Source: Streptomyces albofaciens JCM 4342 (GTDB taxonomy: Bacteria > Actinomycetota > Actinomycetes > Streptomycetales > Streptomycetaceae). From it: 64,000 bases of DNA. The stretch lies in contig NZ_PDCM01000001.1 in assembly GCF_008634025.1 (NCBI RefSeq), positions 1,981,501 to 2,045,500 of the forward strand. The letters are read 5' to 3'. This document shows positions 25,549 through 33,764 of this stretch, piece by piece; position 1 is the first letter of the stretch; each line of letters starts with the position of its first letter. The notes beneath the pieces were generated by a model. That model was not told the DNA's origin and did no database searches. It was given only the letters and a program-made list of their open reading frames with translations. The translations under genes and the position numbers were made by a program.

Positions 25549-26333
25549 TACCCGGTGATCCGCCCGCCGGATGTCCCGGCCGGTGCCGAGTCCTCCGGGA
25601 GCGGCCCGGCCGACACGCCCACCTCCGCGAGCGCCAGGCCGGTTTCGCCGGTCACCCGCGCGAGGCCGGAACCGTCCGCCGCCCATATGCCGCTGTGTCC
25701 GCAGCCGACGCCCCCGCTCCGCGGCCCGGTGCCGTTGGCGAGCAGGACGTCGAATCCGTGGGCGCGCGCCAGGGCGGCGTACTCGTCCGTGCGCTCCACC
25801 GAGTCGTGGAACGAACTGGCCAGATACACCTGGCAGCCGTCGGCGGCGGCCCGCTCGGCCACCTCGGGGAAGGCGTTGTCGTAGCAGGTGGCGAGGGCGA
25901 AGCGCAGGCCGCGGAAGGTGAAGCGGCCGCCCGGCGCGGGCCCGGCGGTGAACAGCTCGTTCTCCGGGCCGTACAGGTGGTGCTTCGCGTAACGGCTCAG
26001 CAGGCCGCCGTCCGGCCCGTACACGAACGTCGCGATCGTCATCCCGTCCGCCGTGCCCGACGGGCCGCGCCCCGGGCCGTTGACCACCGCGGCGACGCCC
26101 GCCGCGCGGCAGGCGTCCCGGACGGGGGCGAGCCGCGGGTCGTCCGGCGCGAGGACGCACCGCTCCGGGTCGGCGGCTATCGCGTCCAGCTCATAGCCCG
26201 TCAGGCCCAGTTCGGGGAAGACGACCAACTCGGCGCCGCGGCCCGCGGCCTCGGCGATCAGCCCGGCCGTCCGGGCCGCGTTGGCGTCGATGTCCGACAC
26301 GGCGGACGGGAATTGTGCTGCTGCGGCGATCAT
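25548..26333 (-). CDS. Carbon-nitrogen hydrolase (nitrilase superfamily)
   Basis: A 261-residue amidase-like enzyme from ATG 26333. The catalytic triad is visible: Glu41 (VFPELGLTGYELD), Lys117 (SRYAKHHLYGPE) and Cys150 (FALATCYDNAFPE). The length and single domain are usual for small C-N hydrolases that cleave amides or carbamoyl groups. The exact substrate is unclear. ATG overlaps the stop of the upstream secreted C15-like gene (ATGA), so both are translated from one message. The pairing of a cytosolic amidase with a pyroglutamyl-peptidase-like protein might point to use of peptide-derived amides; that is inference. Confidence 0.9.
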   Translation of the reverse strand: MIAAAAQFPSAVSDIDANAARTAGLIAEAAGRGAELVVFPELGLTGYELDAIAADPERCVLAPDDPRLAPVRDACRAAGVAAVVNGPGRGPSGTADGMTIATFVYGPDGGLLSRYAKHHLYGPENELFTAGPAPGGRFTFRGLRFALATCYDNAFPEVAERAAADGCQVYLASSFHDSVERTDEYAALARAHGFDVLLANGTGPRSGGVGCGHSGIWAADGSGLARVTGETGLALAEVGVSAGPLPEDSAPAGTSGGRITG

Positions 26334-27658
26334 TTCTCCATGATGCCCGGTGCCACTGACAACGCGGCCGTGAGGATGTTCCGCACCTGCCCGGTGATGG
26401 TGGTCCGGTTCCGTACGAAGTCGGGATCGGTGACCTCGCCGGTCTTCGGGTCGGTGTTCCCGGCGCCGAACTGGAGCACCGGCGTGTGCAGGTGGCCGCC
26501 CGGCACCTTCAGCTTCAGCGCGTCCCGCAGCAGCGTCGCCCGGTAGCCGATCTCGTTGGACAGGTAGTCACCGCCCCCGCCCGCGCGGGCCGTCGAGCCC
26601 GGCGTCGGCCCGTCCGGCCGCTCGACGGGCGACGAGCCGCCCGCCGGGATCTCGGTCACCGCGGTGTTGTCCCGCACCGGGAACGGCCCGGTGGAGGCCG
26701 AGGTGAGCCGCGCGTACGGCAGGGTCGTGGTGGTCCACTGGGGCTGCGGCCGGACGGTCGGCACGCCCTTCGGCACGGGCACCGTCTCCGTGCGCGACTC
26801 CCGCGCGTTGTCCGGGTAGCCGCCCCGCCAGGCGCCGTTGGTCCGTTCCAGGTCGAACCGTCCCGGCCGGCCCTGGCTGATGGTGGTGAACAGGTCCACC
26901 CGCTCGGGCCCGCGCCGGAAGTACGGCAGGAGCGTGCGTTCCACGGTGCCGGCCGCGAAGTCCGCCCACCGTACGGGGAAGACGGCGGTCTCGACGCGCG
27001 CGAGCCGCCCCGAGGACGTCCGGACGGTCGTGCCGTCCAGGGCGAGCGCCGCGGCCCCGGACGGGTTGCTGCGCCGGGCGTCCGCGTCCAGCTGGAAGGG
27101 GTCGAAGCCGGTCACCACGACACGCAGCACCCGGTGCTTCCCGTGCCCGCCGCCGGGCAGACCGATCGAATCCTGCCCGCGGGAGCCGCGCTCCAGCGCC
27201 CCCATCAGCGTCTCCCGCTGGTTCGCGGTCAGCCGGAAGTCCGGCTGCCACTCCCGCAGCGCCTTGGTCATCCCCAGCCGCGCCCAGTACAGCGGCCGGT
27301 CGTCGTCCCGGCTCAGGTCGCCCCCCTGCGGCCCGCGCCCCTGGACGCGGTCCACGGCGCGCCGCCACAGGCCGCGCCCCGCCTCCGTGACGTACCGTTT
27401 CGCCGCCCCGTAGGAGTCCACTCGCGCGAGTCCGCCGGCGAACGTCCCTGCCACCCCGGCGAACCCGCTGCGCCGCAGGATCTCCTGCGGCACGCGCTGC
27501 GAGAGCCGCTGCTCCTCGACGGTGGGCGCGGCCGCCGTCTGCCGGGCGGTCGCGGTGGCGGGGGAGGCCGCCGTCGCGGACGGGGCGGTGAGGGCGAGCG
27601 GGGCCGCGGTCAGCAACGCGGCGCCGATCACGCCCATCCTGGTGCGTATGTGTCTCAT
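26330..27658 (-). CDS. Secreted pyroglutamyl-peptidase (C15)-like protein
   Basis: A 442-residue protein with a Sec-type signal peptide (about 1-31, ending in TAPSATAAS). A 140-residue helical N-domain of unknown role precedes a peptidase C15-like fold. VVVTGFDPFQLD (181-192) and SNPSG (197-201) match the family N-terminal signature. By alignment in mind, Glu271 (FDLERTNG) and His391 (GHLHTP) sit at the catalytic Glu and His positions. The nucleophile position in GGGGDYLSNEIGY is Ser367, not Cys. It may be inactive, a serine variant, or a binding protein. C15 enzymes are usually cytosolic and about 215 residues, so export and size are both unusual. Confidence 0.75.
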   Translation of the reverse strand: MRHIRTRMGVIGAALLTAAPLALTAPSATAASPATATARQTAAAPTVEEQRLSQRVPQEILRRSGFAGVAGTFAGGLARVDSYGAAKRYVTEAGRGLWRRAVDRVQGRGPQGGDLSRDDDRPLYWARLGMTKALREWQPDFRLTANQRETLMGALERGSRGQDSIGLPGGGHGKHRVLRVVVTGFDPFQLDADARRSNPSGAAALALDGTTVRTSSGRLARVETAVFPVRWADFAAGTVERTLLPYFRRGPERVDLFTTISQGRPGRFDLERTNGAWRGGYPDNARESRTETVPVPKGVPTVRPQPQWTTTTLPYARLTSASTGPFPVRDNTAVTEIPAGGSSPVERPDGPTPGSTARAGGGGDYLSNEIGYRATLLRDALKLKVPGGHLHTPVLQFGAGNTDPKTGEVTDPDFVRNRTTITGQVRNILTAALSVAPGIMEK

Positions 27659-27685
27659 GGGGTGAGTAAAGCGGCGGTGCGCTGA

Positions 27686-28354
27686 TCACGGAAGGGGTTG
27701 ATCCGCGGCGCGGCCCTCACCTCCCGGGGCCGGCGGATCCGCCGCGTCCCCCCTCAGCAGCGCCAGGAAGTCCCCGAACGCCGCCGCCATGTCCACCCCC
27801 TCCGGCTCCAGCAGCCACTGGAGCTGGAGCCCGTCCATCACGGCGGCCAGCAGCGGCGCCGCCCGCTCCGGCGTCAGCCCGCCCGGCAGCCGCTCGCCGT
27901 ACTCCGTGCGCAGCACCTCGGCCAGCGTCTCCCGCAGCCGCCGGAACCGCCGCTCGAAGAAGTCGCGGGCCGGGTGGCCCTCGGTGACGCTGTCCCCGGC
28001 CAGGACCGTGTACGTCTGGACGAGGCCGGGGCGCCCGGCGTTGTACTCGACCAGCGCGGCCAGCGTGTCCGTGCGCCAGGCGCCGGTGGCCGCCGCGGCG
28101 GCCGTGTCCCAGCGGTCGCGCGCCTCCAGGACGCCGACCAGCAGCAGCTCCTTGCTGGGGAAGTGGTGCAGCAGGCCCTGCTGGGTCAGTCCGGCGCGCT
28201 CGGCCACGGCGGCGAGTGACGTGCCGCGGTAGCCCCGCTCGGCGATCAGTTCCATGGCGGCCTGGAGGATCGCCTCACGCCGCTCCTCGCGCTGCGCCTC
28301 ACGCCCCCCGCCGCTCCGGCGGCCGGGCGGCCGGGCCTGGTCTCGTGCAGTCAC
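27686..28354 (-). CDS. TetR family transcriptional regulator
   Basis: A 222-residue repressor starting at GTG 28354. The helix-turn-helix is ILQAAMELIAERGYRGTSLAAVAERAGLTQQGLLHHFPSKELLLVGVLEARD (about 29-80). The C-terminal domain resembles BetI-like/TetR_C_6 folds that bind small ligands. The N-terminus is Arg-rich. It is divergent from the GH3 beta-glucosidase gene across 148 bp and is the obvious candidate regulator of it. It is followed 27 bp later by the secreted C15-like gene on the same strand. Confidence 0.9.
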   Translation of the reverse strand: MTARDQARPPGRRSGGGREAQREERREAILQAAMELIAERGYRGTSLAAVAERAGLTQQGLLHHFPSKELLLVGVLEARDRWDTAAAAATGAWRTDTLAALVEYNAGRPGLVQTYTVLAGDSVTEGHPARDFFERRFRRLRETLAEVLRTEYGERLPGGLTPERAAPLLAAVMDGLQLQWLLEPEGVDMAAAFGDFLALLRGDAADPPAPGGEGRAADQPLP

Positions 28355-28502
28355 CGGCCGAGCGTAACCCCGCCGCCCGCCCGTCCAGCGGATAACCAGA
28401 AGATAACGATACCTACCGCCTGCCAGGTGAAGCGGTCACAATCAGGCCGGGATTCGCATCCGTACGTCCACGACTCCGTACGTCCACGTCAGGGAGGGCC
28501 GT

Positions 28503-31004
28503 ATGACCGACCACCGAAGCGCCTACGCCACGGCAGTCGCCCCGGCCGTCGAGGACGCCCTCGGCAAGCTGGACCTGGACACCAAGGTCCGGCTGCTGGC
28601 CGGGCAGGACGTCTGGACGCTGCCCGCCGTCCCCGGGATCGGGCTGCGGTCCCTGGTCATGTCGGACGGGCCGATCGGCGTACGGGGTCCGCGGTGGAGC
28701 GCGGAGGACCCGTCCGTCGCGCTTCCCAGTCCCACCGCGCTGGCCGCCACCTGGGACGCGGACCTGGCCCGCCGCGCCGGCCGGCTGCTCGCCCAGGAGG
28801 CGCGCCGCAAAGGCGTGCACGTCCTCCTGGCGCCCACCGTCAACCTGCACCGCTCCCCGCTCGGCGGCCGGCACTTCGAGTGCTTCTCCGAGGACCCGTA
28901 CCTGACCGGCGTCATCGGCGCGGGCTATGTCGCCGGTGTCCAGGACGGCGGGGTGGGCACGACCGTCAAGCACTTCGTGGGCAACGACGCCGAGACCGAG
29001 CGCTTCACCGTCGACAACCGGATCGCCCCGCGCCCGCTGCGCGAGCTGTACCTGGCACCCTTCGAGCACATCGTCGAAACCGCCCGACCCTGGGGCGTCA
29101 TGACGGCCTACAACCGGGTCAACGGCGTGACGATGACCGAACACCGGGAACTGGTCGACGGCGTCCTGCGCGGCGAGTGGAACTTCGACGGGGTCAACGT
29201 CTCGGACTGGACGGCGGCCCGCGACACGACACGGGCGCTGCGCGGCGGCCTCGACCTCGCGATGCCGGGGCCGCGCACGGTCTTCGGGCCACCGCTCGCG
29301 GACGCCGTCCGCGCGGGCCGGGTCACGGAGGCCGAGGTGGACGCCGCGGTCCGCCGCGTACTGCTGCTCGCCGCCCGCACGGGCTGCCTGGAGAGCGTCC
29401 CGGCCGCCGTCCCCCCGGGCGACGTGCCGGAGGACATCGACGGCCGCGCCCTGGCCCGCGAGATCGCCCGCCGGTCTCTCGTCCTCGTACGCAACGAGCC
29501 GGTCGGAGGCGGGCCCGCCCTGCCCCTCGACACCCGGGCCCTCCGCAAGATCGCCGTCATCGGTGCCGCCGCCGAGGACGCGCGGGTGTGCGGCGGGGGC
29601 TCCGCCACCGTCTTCCCCGAACGGATCGTCTCCCCGCTGGACGGCCTGCGCGCCGCCCTGCCCGCCGGGACCGAGGCCGTCCACGCGGTCGGCGCCGACC
29701 CGCGCACGAGAGTCCCGCACGCCCGCGCGGGCTTCGATCTGCGCGCCCGCTACTACGACGCCGACGGCGCGCTGCTCGCCGAACAACCGCAGTCCGACGG
29801 CAAGGTGCAAGCCATGGGCCGCCTCCCGGACGGCGTCGCGCCGCGCGCCCTGCACAGCGTGGAACTGACAGGCAGCTTCACCCCGCAGGCGTCCGGCACC
29901 CACACCTTCGCCGTCTCCGGCACCGGAGAGCTGCGCCTGACCGTCGGCGGCCGGGTGCTGTTCGACGCCGTCTGCTCCCCGGGCACGGGCGACCCGTTCG
30001 AGGCGCTCCTGAACCCGGCCGAACACCGTGTGGAGGCGGAGCTGACGGCCGGGCAGACCCTGGACGTGGCGCTGCGCTGCGTCCCGCGCGGCATCGGGCC
30101 CGGCGCGGACATGCCCGTACTGACCTTCGCGCTCGGCCACGCGGAGCCGCGGCCCGACCCGGACGCCGAACTGGACGAGGCGGTGCGGACCGCCGCGGAC
30201 GCGGACGCCGCGATCGTGGTCGTGGCCACCACCGAGGAGACCGAGTCCGAGGGCTTCGACCGCACCGGTCTGGCCCTGCCGGGCCGCCAGGACGAACTGG
30301 TCTCACGGGTGGCCGCGGCCAACCCGTACACCATCGTGGTCGTCAACTCCGGCTCACCGGTGGAACTCCCGTGGCGCGACGCGGTGCCCGCGGTCCTGCT
30401 CGGCTGGTTCCCGGGCCAGGAGGCGGGGGCCGCGCTGGCCGACGTCCTGCTGGGCACGCACGAGCCGGGCGGCCGGCTGCCCACCACCTGGCCCGCCCGC
30501 CTGGCGGACGCACCGGTCACCCAGGTCACCCCGGTGGACGGCGAAGTCCACTACGACGAAGGCGTCTTCATCGGCTACCGCGCCTGGCAGCGCCGCGAAC
30601 GCGAGGAGGCGGGACCGGCACCGGCGTACCCCTTCGGACACGGACTGGGCTACACCGACTGGAGCTACGAGTCCCTGGAGGCGACTCCGGCGCGTGCCCG
30701 CGTCCGGGTGCGCAACACCGGCTCGCGCCCCGGGCGCGAGGTCGTACAGATCTACCTCGCGCCCCTGACCAGGGTGGCGGGCCGCCTGCCGGTGGAGCGC
30801 CCGGACCGCTGGCTGGCCGGTTTCGCGACGGTGGAGGCCGCCCCGGGCGAGACGGCCGAGGCCGAGATCGCGCTGCCCCGCCGCGCCTACGAGATCTGGG
30901 ACGAGCGGTCCGGCACCCGCCGCTTCATCGACGGCACCTACGCGATCGAAGCGGCCCGCAGCGTCACCGACCGACGGCTGACGGCACGGGTGACGGTGGC
31001 GTGA
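28503..31004 (+). CDS. Beta-glucosidase, glycoside hydrolase family 3 with PA14 insert
   Basis: An 833-residue enzyme from ATG 28503 with GGGAGG upstream and no signal peptide, so cytosolic. The GH3 N-domain carries KHFVGNDAE (156-164) and the nucleophile Asp235 in NVSDWTAA. The (alpha/beta)6 domain starts near 345. A PA14-like beta domain is inserted at about 408-545 (FDLRARYYDADGAL, then TFAVSGTGELRLTVGG), as in broad-specificity beta-glucosidases. The acid/base Glu is in TEETESEGFDR (about 577-587). A fibronectin-III-like domain closes the protein (about 700-833). It should hydrolyse imported oligosaccharides or plant glycosides, under control of the divergent TetR gene. Confidence 0.93.
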   Translation: MTDHRSAYATAVAPAVEDALGKLDLDTKVRLLAGQDVWTLPAVPGIGLRSLVMSDGPIGVRGPRWSAEDPSVALPSPTALAATWDADLARRAGRLLAQEARRKGVHVLLAPTVNLHRSPLGGRHFECFSEDPYLTGVIGAGYVAGVQDGGVGTTVKHFVGNDAETERFTVDNRIAPRPLRELYLAPFEHIVETARPWGVMTAYNRVNGVTMTEHRELVDGVLRGEWNFDGVNVSDWTAARDTTRALRGGLDLAMPGPRTVFGPPLADAVRAGRVTEAEVDAAVRRVLLLAARTGCLESVPAAVPPGDVPEDIDGRALAREIARRSLVLVRNEPVGGGPALPLDTRALRKIAVIGAAAEDARVCGGGSATVFPERIVSPLDGLRAALPAGTEAVHAVGADPRTRVPHARAGFDLRARYYDADGALLAEQPQSDGKVQAMGRLPDGVAPRALHSVELTGSFTPQASGTHTFAVSGTGELRLTVGGRVLFDAVCSPGTGDPFEALLNPAEHRVEAELTAGQTLDVALRCVPRGIGPGADMPVLTFALGHAEPRPDPDAELDEAVRTAADADAAIVVVATTEETESEGFDRTGLALPGRQDELVSRVAAANPYTIVVVNSGSPVELPWRDAVPAVLLGWFPGQEAGAALADVLLGTHEPGGRLPTTWPARLADAPVTQVTPVDGEVHYDEGVFIGYRAWQRREREEAGPAPAYPFGHGLGYTDWSYESLEATPARARVRVRNTGSRPGREVVQIYLAPLTRVAGRLPVERPDRWLAGFATVEAAPGETAEAEIALPRRAYEIWDERSGTRRFIDGTYAIEAARSVTDRRLTARVTVA

Positions 31005-31033
31005 GGGCTTACGGGGCGGCGGGCGCTGTGCGC

Positions 31034-31075
31034 GGCGGTGAGGCGCCGCGAGCCGCCCCGCCGTGCCTCACCGCC
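31034..31075. terminator. Hairpin between GH3 gene and convergent DUF4097 gene
   Basis: GGCGGTGAGGC (31034-31044) pairs perfectly with GCCTCACCGCC (31065-31075) around a 20-nt loop. It lies between convergent stops and reaches into the last codons of the minus-strand gene. Confidence 0.5.
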
Positions 31076-31853
31076 CCGCCACCACTTCCACATCGCCCCC
31101 GTCGCTGTGCACCTTGATCTTGTGCGGTGCGGCGCTGTCGGTGCCGCCGGTGACCCGGCGGGTGCCGCCGTCCGTGGTGGCGTCGACCGCGTAGCGGCCC
31201 TGGGGGAGGCGGACGGAGACGTCGCCGCCACTGGAGTCGGCGGTCACGCGGTCGGGGACGGCGGTGAAGCGGGCGTCGATGGCGCCGCCGTCGGTGTGCG
31301 CGGTGACCTGTCCGCCCTTGGCGTCGCTGATGTTGATGTCGCCGCCGCTGGTCTCGGCGCTGAGGGCGCCCGCGGTCTGCCGCAGGCCGATGTTCCCGCC
31401 GCCGGTCCTGGTGCCGACGGTGCCCGTGATGCCCGTGACGTCGATGTTGCCGCCGTCGGTGCGCAGGGTGACGGCCACCGACGGCGGCACCCGCACCTCG
31501 TAGTCGACGTTGCAGCGGCCCGCCGACCGCCCGCAGTCGTCCGCGGTGAGCTTGAGGGCGCCGTCCTTGAGGGAGTGCTGGGTGTCGGGCTTCTTCTTGC
31601 CGTACTCGATCCGTTCCGTGACCTCGACCCGGCCGTCGGCGGTGTCGTCGGCGACGACCTTGATGTCGCCGCCCGGCGTCGCCACGTCCAGCTTCGTGGC
31701 CTTCCCGTCCACCGTGTAGGTCTGCTCGCTCTCGGTGACCTTTTCGGTCAGCTCACAGCCGGTGGCGACGACGGCCAGTGTGACGAGGGCGGCGGCGGCC
31801 AGGGCGGTGCGGGTGGTGCGGTGCCCGGGTCTGGCGGGGCGGCGTGCGGTCAT
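31068..31853 (-). CDS. DUF4097 beta-repeat lipoprotein
   Basis: A 261-residue lipoprotein. ATG 31853 is preferred to ATG 31862, because the GAGAGG ribosome binding site directly abuts the latter but is nine bases from the former. The lipobox VVATGC follows a 20-residue hydrophobic segment. The mature region is a right-handed beta-helix type repeat with recurring TDGGNIDVT, TGGGNIGLR, TSGGDINIS and TDGGAIDAR units spaced by about 20 residues, the DUF4097 (adhesin-like) pattern. It is expected to be outside the membrane. The function is unknown; in other bacteria DUF4097 genes are often linked to envelope-stress regulators, which are not seen beside this one. Confidence 0.9.
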   Translation of the reverse strand: MTARRPARPGHRTTRTALAAAALVTLAVVATGCELTEKVTESEQTYTVDGKATKLDVATPGGDIKVVADDTADGRVEVTERIEYGKKKPDTQHSLKDGALKLTADDCGRSAGRCNVDYEVRVPPSVAVTLRTDGGNIDVTGITGTVGTRTGGGNIGLRQTAGALSAETSGGDINISDAKGGQVTAHTDGGAIDARFTAVPDRVTADSSGGDVSVRLPQGRYAVDATTDGGTRRVTGGTDSAAPHKIKVHSDGGDVEVVAGR

Positions 31854-31990
31854 GCCGGTCATCCTCTCGCGGCCCGCGCCCCGTACGTATCCCCAGCAGG
31901 AACGATCTGCCGGCCGCCTCCCCTAAGGGGCGCCCGGTGACCGGTGCGGGGCGCCGTGTCCGCTTGCGCGGTTCCGTCCCGTCCAGTCCG

Positions 31991-32887
31991 CTACGACCCC
32001 TTACGGGTGATCTCTCGGAACGCCATCTCGGCCAGCTCCCGCTGGCCCTCCCGGCCGGGGTGGAACCAGTCCCAGGCGCTCAACTCGGCGCCGGTGAAGC
32101 GGAAGTCGAAGACCGAGCGGTCGAAGCGGCACAGCGCGTCCTTCGCGCAGACCGATTCCAGGGCCTTGTTGTACGCCCGCACCCGGTCCCGCACGCTCTG
32201 CCGCCGGGTGTCCGCCGCCTTCGACAGGTCGTCCGGGTCGCGCAGCATCGACCCGCAGATGCCCAGTTTCCATATCTGCTTGCCGAGCTGGTTCTGCCGC
32301 CCCTGCGACCACAGCCGCATCAGGTCGGGGACGGCGGCGACGTACACCTGCGTCTTGGGCAGGGCCCGCCGCAGCTTGCGCAGCGATGCCTCGAAATCGG
32401 CGCGGAAGGCGGCCTCGGAGGTCATGGCGCCGACCTCGGCGCGGCAGGCGTCGTTCGCGCCCACCAGGACGGTGACCAGCTCGGGCCGCTTGCGTACGGC
32501 CTGGTCGACCTGGCCCGGCAGGTCGCGGATCAGCGCACCGGTCCTCGCGAAGTTCCAGCTGTGCGTGGCGGGGTCCTTGACCAGCCGCCGGGCGACGCTG
32601 TTCACCTGCGGGTCCGTGCCGGTGGCCCAGGAGACGGCGGGGCAGTCGGACAGGACCGAGCAGGCGTCGAACCCGACGGTGATGGAGTCGCCGAGCGCGG
32701 CCACGGAGGCCGGGTCGGTGCGCCACGCCGGGGAGGGCTCGGGGGAGGGGCGGGAGGCCGTGCGGGCGCTGCCGTCGCCGGGGTCGCCGCACCCGGTCAG
32801 GAAGACGAAGAGCGCGGTCGCCGTGACGGCGGCGACCGCGGCGGTACGGGCCCTGATTGGCCGAAAGGGCCGACTGCCCCGTGTCAT
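31991..32887 (-). CDS. SGNH/GDSL-family lipoprotein hydrolase
   Basis: A 298-residue exported esterase-like protein. ATG 32887 follows a GGAGGGGG ribosome binding site; longer in-frame starts would add a hydrophilic leader. The signal peptide ends in the lipobox FLTGC, with Cys33 lipidated. The GDS motif with nucleophile Ser68 lies in ALGDSITVGFDAC, block III is VGANDAC, and the catalytic Asp/His pair is in SAWDWFHPGREGQ. Several Cys pairs (about 76/82 and others) suggest extracytoplasmic disulfides. It probably hydrolyses acyl esters of lipids or cell-wall polymers. Confidence 0.9.
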   Translation of the reverse strand: MTRGSRPFRPIRARTAAVAAVTATALFVFLTGCGDPGDGSARTASRPSPEPSPAWRTDPASVAALGDSITVGFDACSVLSDCPAVSWATGTDPQVNSVARRLVKDPATHSWNFARTGALIRDLPGQVDQAVRKRPELVTVLVGANDACRAEVGAMTSEAAFRADFEASLRKLRRALPKTQVYVAAVPDLMRLWSQGRQNQLGKQIWKLGICGSMLRDPDDLSKAADTRRQSVRDRVRAYNKALESVCAKDALCRFDRSVFDFRFTGAELSAWDWFHPGREGQRELAEMAFREITRKGS

Positions 32888-33214
32888 CCCCTGTCCCCCT
32901 CCGGCGTGCGAGTGATATCTGTTCCGGTACCGACGGTACGTCACCCCTCGACGGCTGCTTGCGCGGTAGCTTGTGCCGAGACCCGTAGGGTCCTCGCCCG
33001 ACGGCACCGGCACGGTCGGCACGCACGCATTACATCACGTCATTTACTGTCCCTTTTGCGGCAAATTGGGGCTAATGGTGTTTACTGTAGGTAACCTCGG
33101 ATGCTGGTGCCGACGTGATCACTGGGGCAGAATGCTTGCAGCTGTCCCGGCCGCGACCGGAACGGGCACGAGGCCGCTGGGGAAGGCGAACCTCGAACCG
33201 TATCGGAGGTCCCG
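32888..33214. other. Divergent intergenic region upstream of DUF3145
   Basis: A 327-bp gap between divergent genes. An AT-rich core (33030-33100) holds two copies of TTTACTGT (33043-33050 and 33081-33088) and a TTGGGG/TAGGTA pair (33066-33071 and 33088-33093, 16-bp spacer) that could be a promoter reading towards DUF3145. I see no convincing gene here. Confidence 0.4.
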
Positions 33215-33709
33215 GTGACGACACGTGGAGTTCTGTACGTCCACTCCGCGCCGCGCGCGCTGTGCCCGCACGTCGAGTGGGCCGTCGCGGGCGTGCTCGG
33301 TGTGCGCGTCAACCTCGACTGGATCCGCCAGCCGGCGTCCCCCGGCACCTGGAGAGCCGAGTTCTCCTGGCAGGGCGAGGCCGGCACGGCCTCCAAGCTC
33401 GCCTCCGCGCTGCGCGGCTGGCACCTGCTGCGCTTCGAGGTGACCGCCGAGCCCTGCGCCACCGCCGAGGGCGAGCGCTACAGCGCCACACCCGAACTGG
33501 GCATCTTCCACGCCGTGACCGGCATCCACGGCGACATCCTCATCCCGGAGGACCGGCTGCGCGCCGCGCTGGCCCGCTCGGCGGGCGGTGAGACGGAGCT
33601 GGCGGCCGAGGTCGCCAAGCTGCTCGGCAAGCCCTGGGACGACGAGCTGGAGCCCTTCCGGTACGCGGGCGAGGGCGCCCCGGTCCGCTGGCTGCACCAG
33701 GTCGTCTGA
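33215..33709 (+). CDS. DUF3145 domain-containing protein
   Basis: A 164-residue cytosolic protein starting at GTG 33215, five bases after a GGAGG site. The sequence TTRGVLYVHSAPRALCPHVEWAVAGVLG and YSATPELGIFHAVTGIHGDILIPEDRLR is the conserved DUF3145 pattern, highly preserved in actinobacteria. No function is known. It lies between an SGNH lipoprotein and a reductase gene, near the fatty-acid synthesis cluster; from memory this neighbourhood is stable in Streptomyces, which suggests a housekeeping role. Confidence 0.93.
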   Translation: MTTRGVLYVHSAPRALCPHVEWAVAGVLGVRVNLDWIRQPASPGTWRAEFSWQGEAGTASKLASALRGWHLLRFEVTAEPCATAEGERYSATPELGIFHAVTGIHGDILIPEDRLRAALARSAGGETELAAEVAKLLGKPWDDELEPFRYAGEGAPVRWLHQVV

Positions 33710-33726
33710 GGCCGGCCGCGTCGCGC

Positions 33727-33757
33727 TTGCCCTGGAGCGAACTCCAAGCCGTAGCGT
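33727..33757 (+). promoter_or_regulatory. MerR-type promoter of the reductase gene (19-bp spacer, leaderless)
   Basis: TTGCCC (33727-33732) and TAGCGT (33752-33757) are 19 bp apart, with the inverted repeat CTGGAGcgaACTCCAAG between them. The same arrangement, with an identical TAGCGT, precedes the MerR gene at 41566. The -10 box ends seven bases before ATG 33765, implying a leaderless message. Confidence 0.7.
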
Positions 33758-33764
33758 GCGGGGC

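Noticed and set aside
32973..33218. Plus-strand frame with a CPFCGK motif overlapping the DUF3145 start
   Set aside because: It spans the AT-rich promoter pocket, lacks the usual third-position bias and has no start signal. It is more likely non-coding.
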